A stretch of 11,117 nt of DNA from Pseudomonadota bacterium. Its GTDB lineage: Bacteria; Pseudomonadota; Alphaproteobacteria; Rhizobiales; Afifellaceae. The stretch spans positions 1 through 11,117 of the forward strand of contig JAEZEK010000450.1 of the NCBI GenBank assembly GCA_023417735.1, in the 5' to 3' direction. Made by a program: the position numbers and the translations under genes. This document shows positions 7,136 to 11,117 of the stretch, in pieces; the stretch's first letter is position 1; every line of letters begins with the position of its first letter. The notes beneath the pieces are model-generated. The model saw nothing but the letters and a program-made list of their open reading frames with translations. It was not told where the DNA came from and ran no database searches.

Positions 7136-7336
7136 TCACCCGAGGTCGATCTCGCCTTCGACCACGTGCTGGAGGTCGGTCCCCTCGGCGGTGACGAGCG
7201 CACGCACCCTCAGCGTCCCCTTGAGCTCGCCGTCCGCGACGACGCGCTCGATCTCGCGCTGCGACGTGACGCCGACCTGCTTCAGGAACTTGCGCATGGA
7301 CATGTTGAAGCGGTCTTCGTTGCGGTCATCGGTCAT
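7136..7336 (-). CDS. DUF6494 family small protein
   Basis: The 66-residue product matches the small soluble DUF6494 family as I remember it. The core FNMSMRKFLKQVGVTSQREIE (10-30) predicts a helical part, and the end VTAEGTDLQHVVEGEIDLG a beta part with alternating acidic residues. Function is unknown. The start ATG lies three bases after the apbC stop, with GAGGAG (7348-7343) six bases upstream inside the end of apbC, so the two genes form an operon and are probably translationally coupled. That pairing suggests, but does not show, a role connected with the ApbC iron-sulfur carrier. Confidence 0.8.
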   Translation of the reverse strand: MTDDRNEDRFNMSMRKFLKQVGVTSQREIERVVADGELKGTLRVRALVTAEGTDLQHVVEGEIDLG

Positions 7337-7339
7337 GGT

Positions 7340-8572
7340 CTACTCCTCGATCACGATGGACGGAGCCCGTTGCACACCGCCGGCGCGGTGCGCCTCCACG
7401 CCGTCCCAGACGCGGCGGGCGATCTCCTTGTAGATGGTCGCGTGCGGCCCGTCGGGATCCGCGATCACGACCGGCATGCCGGAATCGGAGCGTTCCCGGA
7501 TTTCCATGTGGAGCGGCACGGCCCCGAGGAACGGCGCGCCGATCCGCGCCGCCTCGGCCTCCGCCCCGCCATGCCCGAAAATGTCGGAGCGGCCGCCGCA
7601 ATGCGGGCAGACTAAATAGCTCATGTTCTCCACGATCCCGAGCACCGGCACGTCGACCCGGCGGAACATGTTGAGCCCCTTGCGGGCGTCGATCAGCGCC
7701 AGGTCCTGAGGGGTCGAGACGATGACGGCGCCGGCGAGCGGCACCTGCTGGGCCATGGTGAGCTGCGCGTCGCCGGTGCCCGGAGGCATGTCGACGACGA
7801 TCACGTCGAGCTCGCCCCACGCCACCTCGCGCAGCATCTGGGTCAGCGCGGAAACCACCATCGGCCCGCGCCAGATCATGGGCGTCTCCTCGTCGACGAG
7901 GAAGCCCATCGACATGACCTTCATGCCGTAACCGTCGAGCGGCTTCAGAACGCGCCCGTGCAGCGGCTCGGGCTTGCCGGAGAGGTGGAGAAGGCGCGGC
8001 AGCGACGGTCCGTAGATGTCGGCGTCGAGCATGCCGACCTTCAGGCCGATCGCCTGGAGCGCTAGGGCGAGGTTCACCGCAGTCGTCGACTTGCCGACGC
8101 CGCCCTTGCCCGACGCGACAGCGATGATCGCGCCGACGCCGGGCACGCCCGGCTTCTGCGGCGTTCCGCCGGCCGCCGGCGCCGTCGCAGGCACGGGGCC
8201 GGCCATAGGCGAGCTCCTCGGCGGGGCGGAGGCTGCCGAACCGCCCCTCCGCTCCGCGGTGAGCGCGACCATCGCCTGCACGACCCCTGGTACGGCGCGC
8301 ACGGCACGCTCGGCCGCCTGCCGCAAGGGCTCCAGTTCGCGCGCGCGCTCGGCCGGCACCGTGATGGAGAAGATCACCTTCCCGTCCGAAATGACGATGT
8401 CGGACACGAGGCCGAGACCGACCACGTCGCCCGTCCCGCCGGGTCCCCTCACCTGCTTCAGCGCATCGAGAACCGCTTCCCTGGTGACCTCAGCCCCCTT
8501 CGTCCGTCGTCCTCCTGGCCAGCGCAAGACGCATCTCCCTCGGCTCTCTGCCGCTCCAAACTGGCGCGACAT
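7340..8572 (-). CDS. apbC: Mrp/ApbC iron-sulfur carrier P-loop ATPase
   Basis: ApbC/Mrp is a cytoplasmic ATPase that binds and transfers iron-sulfur clusters. From the ATG at 8572, 410 residues are read: an N-terminal MIP18-type (DUF59) domain at about 30-108, a Pro/Ala/Gly-rich linker at about 110-145, and a ParA/MinD-like domain from 147. The deviant Walker A is GKGGVGKS (155-162), DADIYGPS is at 183-190, DMPPGTGD at 261-268, and the cluster-binding CPHC at 322-325. The start is doubtful. Residues 2-24 are Arg-rich, use many A/T-ending codons unlike the body, and do not resemble the family, whose N-terminus begins near VTREAVLDALKQV (29-41). No ATG, GTG or TTG exists there; an ACG at 8503-8501 has AGGAGG seven bases upstream, and a TTG at 8527 is another option. 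Coordinates give the outermost canonical start. DUF6494 follows three bases downstream. Confidence 0.93.
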   Translation of the reverse strand: MSRQFGAAESRGRCVLRWPGGRRTKGAEVTREAVLDALKQVRGPGGTGDVVGLGLVSDIVISDGKVIFSITVPAERARELEPLRQAAERAVRAVPGVVQAMVALTAERRGGSAASAPPRSSPMAGPVPATAPAAGGTPQKPGVPGVGAIIAVASGKGGVGKSTTAVNLALALQAIGLKVGMLDADIYGPSLPRLLHLSGKPEPLHGRVLKPLDGYGMKVMSMGFLVDEETPMIWRGPMVVSALTQMLREVAWGELDVIVVDMPPGTGDAQLTMAQQVPLAGAVIVSTPQDLALIDARKGLNMFRRVDVPVLGIVENMSYLVCPHCGGRSDIFGHGGAEAEAARIGAPFLGAVPLHMEIRERSDSGMPVVIADPDGPHATIYKEIARRVWDGVEAHRAGGVQRAPSIVIEE

Positions 8573-8610
8573 CTACTCCTTTTGTCCCGGGTGGCAAGTG
8601 AAGCCGGGCC

Positions 8611-8624
8611 ATGCGATATGGCAT
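8611..8624. promoter_or_regulatory. Near-perfect palindrome in the apbC/TRAP divergent gap
   Basis: ATGCGATATGGCAT pairs with its own reverse complement at 12 of 14 positions (ATGC-n-ATAT-n-GCAT). It sits inside the divergent gap 8573-8698, about 40 bases from the outer apbC start and 75 from the TRAP small permease start. A symmetric site there could bind a dimeric regulator of one or both operons. I cannot match it to a named regulator family. The rest of the gap shows no convincing -35/-10 pair. Confidence 0.25.
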
Positions 8625-8698
8625 TCCTTCCTGGGGCGTGAGAACGGGCGGCTCGCGATCGCCCGGCGTCGCTTTCGGTGCGAGGGGGGAAACAGGGC

Positions 8699-9313
8699 TT
8701 GGCAGCGCTTCTGGCCGTGAGCCGGACGATCGACGCCGTGACGGTCTTCGTCGGCCGCGCCGTGGCGTGGCTCGTGCTCGCCGCGGTCCTCGTGAGCGCG
8801 GGCAACGCCGTGATCCGAAAGGCCTTCGACATGAGCTCGAATGCCTGGCTGGAACTGCAATGGTACCTGTTCGGCGCCGTCTTCATGCTCGCCGCCGCCT
8901 ACACGCTCCAGCGCAACGAGCACATCCGCATCGACATCGTGTCGGGGAACCTTTCCAAGCGGACGCGGGACTGGATCGACCTGCTCGGCCACGTCCTGAT
9001 CCTCCTCCCCTTCGTGTCGCTGATGATCTGGCTCCTCATCCCCTATGTCCGCCTCTCGGTCCGGATCGGGGAGCATTCGCCGAATGCGGGCGGGCTCATC
9101 CTCTGGCCGGCAAAGGCGCTGCTGCTTGCAGGCTTCGCCCTGCTCCTGTTCCAGGCGGTTTCCGAAATCATCAAGCGCATCGCCGTGATCGCCGGGGCAA
9201 TCCCCGACCCGACGCCCGAACAGCAGGCGCATCCCGCCGTCGCCGAGCTGGAATCCACGGCGGCGGTCGGCGAGGGACCGGCGGGCCCGCGCCCGGGCGA
9301 GCGGGGACGCTGA
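8699..9313 (+). CDS. dctQ: TRAP transporter small permease (DctQ-like)
   Basis: The small membrane subunit of a tripartite ATP-independent periplasmic transporter, which pairs with the large permease for sodium-driven uptake of a substrate delivered by a periplasmic binding protein. From the TTG at 8699 it has 204 residues with four hydrophobic segments (about 17-40, 53-70, 94-118, 133-156). The DctQ signature ELQWYLFGAVFMLAAAYTLQ (52-71) is followed by RNEHIRIDIV (72-81). SPNAGGLILWPAK (127-139) recalls the mannitol/chloroaromatic-type TRAP subgroup, from memory. I chose the TTG because a purine-rich GAGGGGGGAAA lies upstream; a GTG at 8678 would add seven residues and a GTG at 8717 is also possible. 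A polar Pro/Gly/Glu-rich tail (about 168-204) extends beyond the last segment. The large permease starts two bases after the stop. Confidence 0.9.
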   Translation: MAALLAVSRTIDAVTVFVGRAVAWLVLAAVLVSAGNAVIRKAFDMSSNAWLELQWYLFGAVFMLAAAYTLQRNEHIRIDIVSGNLSKRTRDWIDLLGHVLILLPFVSLMIWLLIPYVRLSVRIGEHSPNAGGLILWPAKALLLAGFALLLFQAVSEIIKRIAVIAGAIPDPTPEQQAHPAVAELESTAAVGEGPAGPRPGERGR

Positions 9314-9315
9314 CC

Positions 9316-11117
9316 ATGGCGCAGTTCATCGCGCACAACCTCGCGCCGATCATGTTCACGGCGCTCGTCGTGTTCCTGCTGCTCGGCTATCCGGTCGCCT
9401 TCGCGCTCGCGGCGAACGGACTGCTCTTCTTCGTCATCGGCGTGGAACTCGCGCCGCTGTCCAGCGGCGAGATCACGCTCTCCTGGCCGCTGCTCGGCGC
9501 GCTGCCGGACCGCCTGTTCGGCATCATGAGCAACGAGACCCTGCTCGCGATCCCGTTCTTCACCTTCATGGGGCTGATCCTCGAACGATCGGGCATGGCC
9601 GAGGACCTGCTCGACACGATCGGGCAGCTCTTCGGCCCGATCCGCGGCGGGCTCGCCTTCGCCGTCGTCTTCGTCGGCGCGCTTCTCGCCGCGACGACGG
9701 GCGTCGTCGCCGCCTCGGTGATCGCGATGGGCCTCATCTCCCTGCCGATCATGCTCCGATACGGCTACGACCGCCGGCTCGCGACCGGCGTCATCGCGGC
9801 GTCCGGAACCCTCGCCCAGATCATCCCTCCCTCGCTCGTCCTGATCGTGATGGCCGACCAGCTCGGCCGCTCGGTGGGCGACATGTATGCCGGCGCCCTC
9901 ATACCGGGGCTGGTGCTCACCAGCCTCTATATCGGCTACGTCGTGCTTCTCACGCTGGTTCGTCCGGGCGCCGCGCCTGCCCTGCCGCTGGAGGCGCGCA
10001 CGCTCGGCTCAGGCGTCACCTCGCTGTTCGTCGCGCTCGCCGCGGCGGTGCTCGTCTCCTATGCCGCCGGCCGCGCATTCGAGGGCAACGTGGAGCGGGG
10101 CGCGGCCATCTGGGGCGCCACAGTCGGCGTCGGCGTCGTCTACCTCGCCGCGGTCCTCAACAGGGTGCTCGGCCTCGGGCTCTTCTCGCGCCTCGCCGAG
10201 CAGGTCATCATCGTCCTCGTCCCGCCGCTCGCGCTCATCTTCCTGGTGCTAGGCACCATCTTCCTGGGCGTGGCGACGCCGACGGAGGGCGGCGCGATGG
10301 GCGCGGTAGGCGCCCTGGTGCTTGCCGCCGCGAAGGGCAGATTGCGGCTGGACGTCCTCACGCAGGCGCTCGATTCGACTGCGAAGCTCTCCGCCTTCGT
10401 GATCTTCATCCTGATCGGCGCGCGGGTGTTCTCGCTCACCTTCTACGGCGTGAACGGCCACATCTGGGTGGAGGAGCTGCTGCTGAACGTGCCCGGCGGC
10501 GAGACCGGCTTCCTGATCGTCGTCAACGTGCTCGTCTTCTTCCTCGCCTTCTTCCTGGATTTCTTCGAGCTCGCATTCATCGTCGTCCCGCTGCTCGGCC
10601 CGGTGGCGGAGAAGCTCGGCATCGACCTCATCTGGTTCGGCGTGCTCCTCGGCATCAACATGCAGACGAGCTTCATGCATCCGCCTTTCGGGTTCGCGCT
10701 GTTCTTCCTGCGCTCGGTCGCGCCGCGGAGCGCCTACGTGGACCGGCTCACGAAGAAGCGGATCGAGGGGATCACCACGGGCCAGATCTACTGGGGCGCC
10801 GTCCCGTTCGTGATCATCCAGGTCATCATGGTCGGCCTCACGATCGCCTTCCCGCAGATGGTCATGCACTACAAGGGAACGGCGCCCACCATCGACCCGA
10901 GCGAGTTCCGGCTCGAACTCCCGCCGATCGGGGGGCAGGGCCCGCCGAGCTTCGGGCCGCCGAGCTTTGGTCCGCCTGGGGGCCCGCAGCCCGGCGTGCG
11001 GGGCGGGTGCGGCCTGCCGGGCCAGCTGAATTTCGGCGGACCGCAGACGCCGACCGCCCCACCCGCGGCTGAGCCAGCTCCGGGCGCCCTGCCCCACCCG
11101 GGCGCAGGCCTCCCGGG
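9316..11117 (+). CDS. dctM: TRAP transporter large permease (DctM-like), 3' partial
   Basis: The transport-channel subunit of the TRAP system. The frame is open for 600 codons to the window end with no stop, longer than the roughly 430 residues of standard DctM. N-terminal family features are LLGYPVAFALAANGLLFF (24-41), NETLLAIPFFTFMGLILERS (73-92), and ATTGVVAASVIAMGLISLPI (129-148) followed by a GTLAQIIPPS motif (163-172). An added stretch at about 214-295, with two or more extra hydrophobic segments, separates the two halves. The second half resumes at PPLALIFLVLGTIFLGVATP and contains FMHPPFGFALFFLRS near 453-467. The last membrane segment is about 496-515. After it a Pro/Gly-rich tail of at least 80 residues begins. 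The extended form resembles FcbT3-type large permeases as I remember them. No periplasmic binding protein gene is in view; it may follow downstream. Substrate unknown. Confidence 0.93.
   Translation, partial: MAQFIAHNLAPIMFTALVVFLLLGYPVAFALAANGLLFFVIGVELAPLSSGEITLSWPLLGALPDRLFGIMSNETLLAIPFFTFMGLILERSGMAEDLLDTIGQLFGPIRGGLAFAVVFVGALLAATTGVVAASVIAMGLISLPIMLRYGYDRRLATGVIAASGTLAQIIPPSLVLIVMADQLGRSVGDMYAGALIPGLVLTSLYIGYVVLLTLVRPGAAPALPLEARTLGSGVTSLFVALAAAVLVSYAAGRAFEGNVERGAAIWGATVGVGVVYLAAVLNRVLGLGLFSRLAEQVIIVLVPPLALIFLVLGTIFLGVATPTEGGAMGAVGALVLAAAKGRLRLDVLTQALDSTAKLSAFVIFILIGARVFSLTFYGVNGHIWVEELLLNVPGGETGFLIVVNVLVFFLAFFLDFFELAFIVVPLLGPVAEKLGIDLIWFGVLLGINMQTSFMHPPFGFALFFLRSVAPRSAYVDRLTKKRIEGITTGQIYWGAVPFVIIQVIMVGLTIAFPQMVMHYKGTAPTIDPSEFRLELPPIGGQGPPSFGPPSFGPPGGPQPGVRGGCGLPGQLNFGGPQTPTAPPAAEPAPGALPHPGAGLP
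10939..10977 (+). repeat. GPPSF tandem repeat in the large permease tail
   Basis: Codons 542-554 of the large permease read GPPSF twice and then GPP, a 15-base in-frame unit with slight wobble differences between copies (TTC/GGG versus TTT/GGT). The repeat lies in the Pro/Gly-rich cytoplasmic or periplasmic tail after the last membrane segment and continues into further GGPQ and GLPG stretches. Its role is unknown. Confidence 0.6.

Noticed and set aside
5658..7433. A 591-codon plus-strand frame over the MFS gene
   Set aside because: Its composition is that of a shifted GC-rich frame, and the MFS protein in the other frame is unmistakable.
8490..8624. A 44-residue minus-strand frame upstream of apbC with AGGAAGGA just before its ATG
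   Set aside because: It uses many A-ending codons (ACA, AAA, GGA, GTA, AGA) unlike genes here, overlaps the doubtful apbC start, and matches nothing I know. Worth recalling only if apbC turns out to start at ACG.
1..11117. A defence island, mobile element or CRISPR array
   Set aside because: All recognisable genes are housekeeping or transport genes with uniform codon use, and no direct-repeat array, transposase or integrase was seen.

Overview
This window looks like an ordinary chromosomal stretch of a high-GC alphaproteobacterium, probably of the Hyphomicrobiales (Rhizobiales) type. The evidence is the strongly G/C-biased third codon positions, TGA and TAG as the terminators, the pyrC-like/plsY/dprA order, a DUF6494 gene directly behind an Mrp/ApbC gene, and the style of the TRAP permease genes. 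The order-level placement is an inference from remembered gene neighbourhoods, not from a search. No tRNA, rRNA, insertion sequence, prophage, CRISPR array or plasmid signature was seen.

Layout. Bases 1-2942 (+) hold a tight, overlapping run: a 5'-truncated dihydroorotase-like gene, plsY (first step of glycerophospholipid synthesis) and dprA (DNA-uptake/RecA-loading protein). Next come two minus-strand genes: a small unknown helical protein (2958-3164) and a DUF971 protein (3365-3730, TTG start with a strong Shine-Dalgarno). They are separated by a 200-base gap holding an AT-rich, repeat-bearing promoter-like patch. DUF971 is divergent from moaA (3884-4873, +), the first enzyme of molybdenum cofactor synthesis. 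The moaA frame is interrupted by a TAA exactly between two cysteines of the C-terminal iron-sulfur cluster. Two exporters whose genes overlap by ATGA follow: an EamA/DMT permease (4964-5884) and a Bcr/CflA-type MFS transporter (5881-7131). Convergent to them is a minus-strand pair, apbC/mrp (7340-8572) and DUF6494 (7136-7336). A divergent gap of about 125 bases leads to a TRAP transporter small permease (8699-9313) and large permease (9316 to the window end, still open).

How the genes fit together. Two themes recur. One is membrane and transport: plsY, EamA, MFS and TRAP. The other is iron-sulfur biology: ApbC as a cluster carrier, MoaA as a two-cluster radical SAM enzyme, and DUF971, a domain that plant HCF101 carries fused to an ApbC-like core. 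The window shows no new multi-gene system.

The points most worth a second look are the moaA nonsense codon, the dihydroorotase homologue that has lost its metal-binding HxH and its catalytic Asp, the missing canonical start codon at the expected beginning of apbC, and the Pro/Gly-rich repeat tail of the TRAP large permease.
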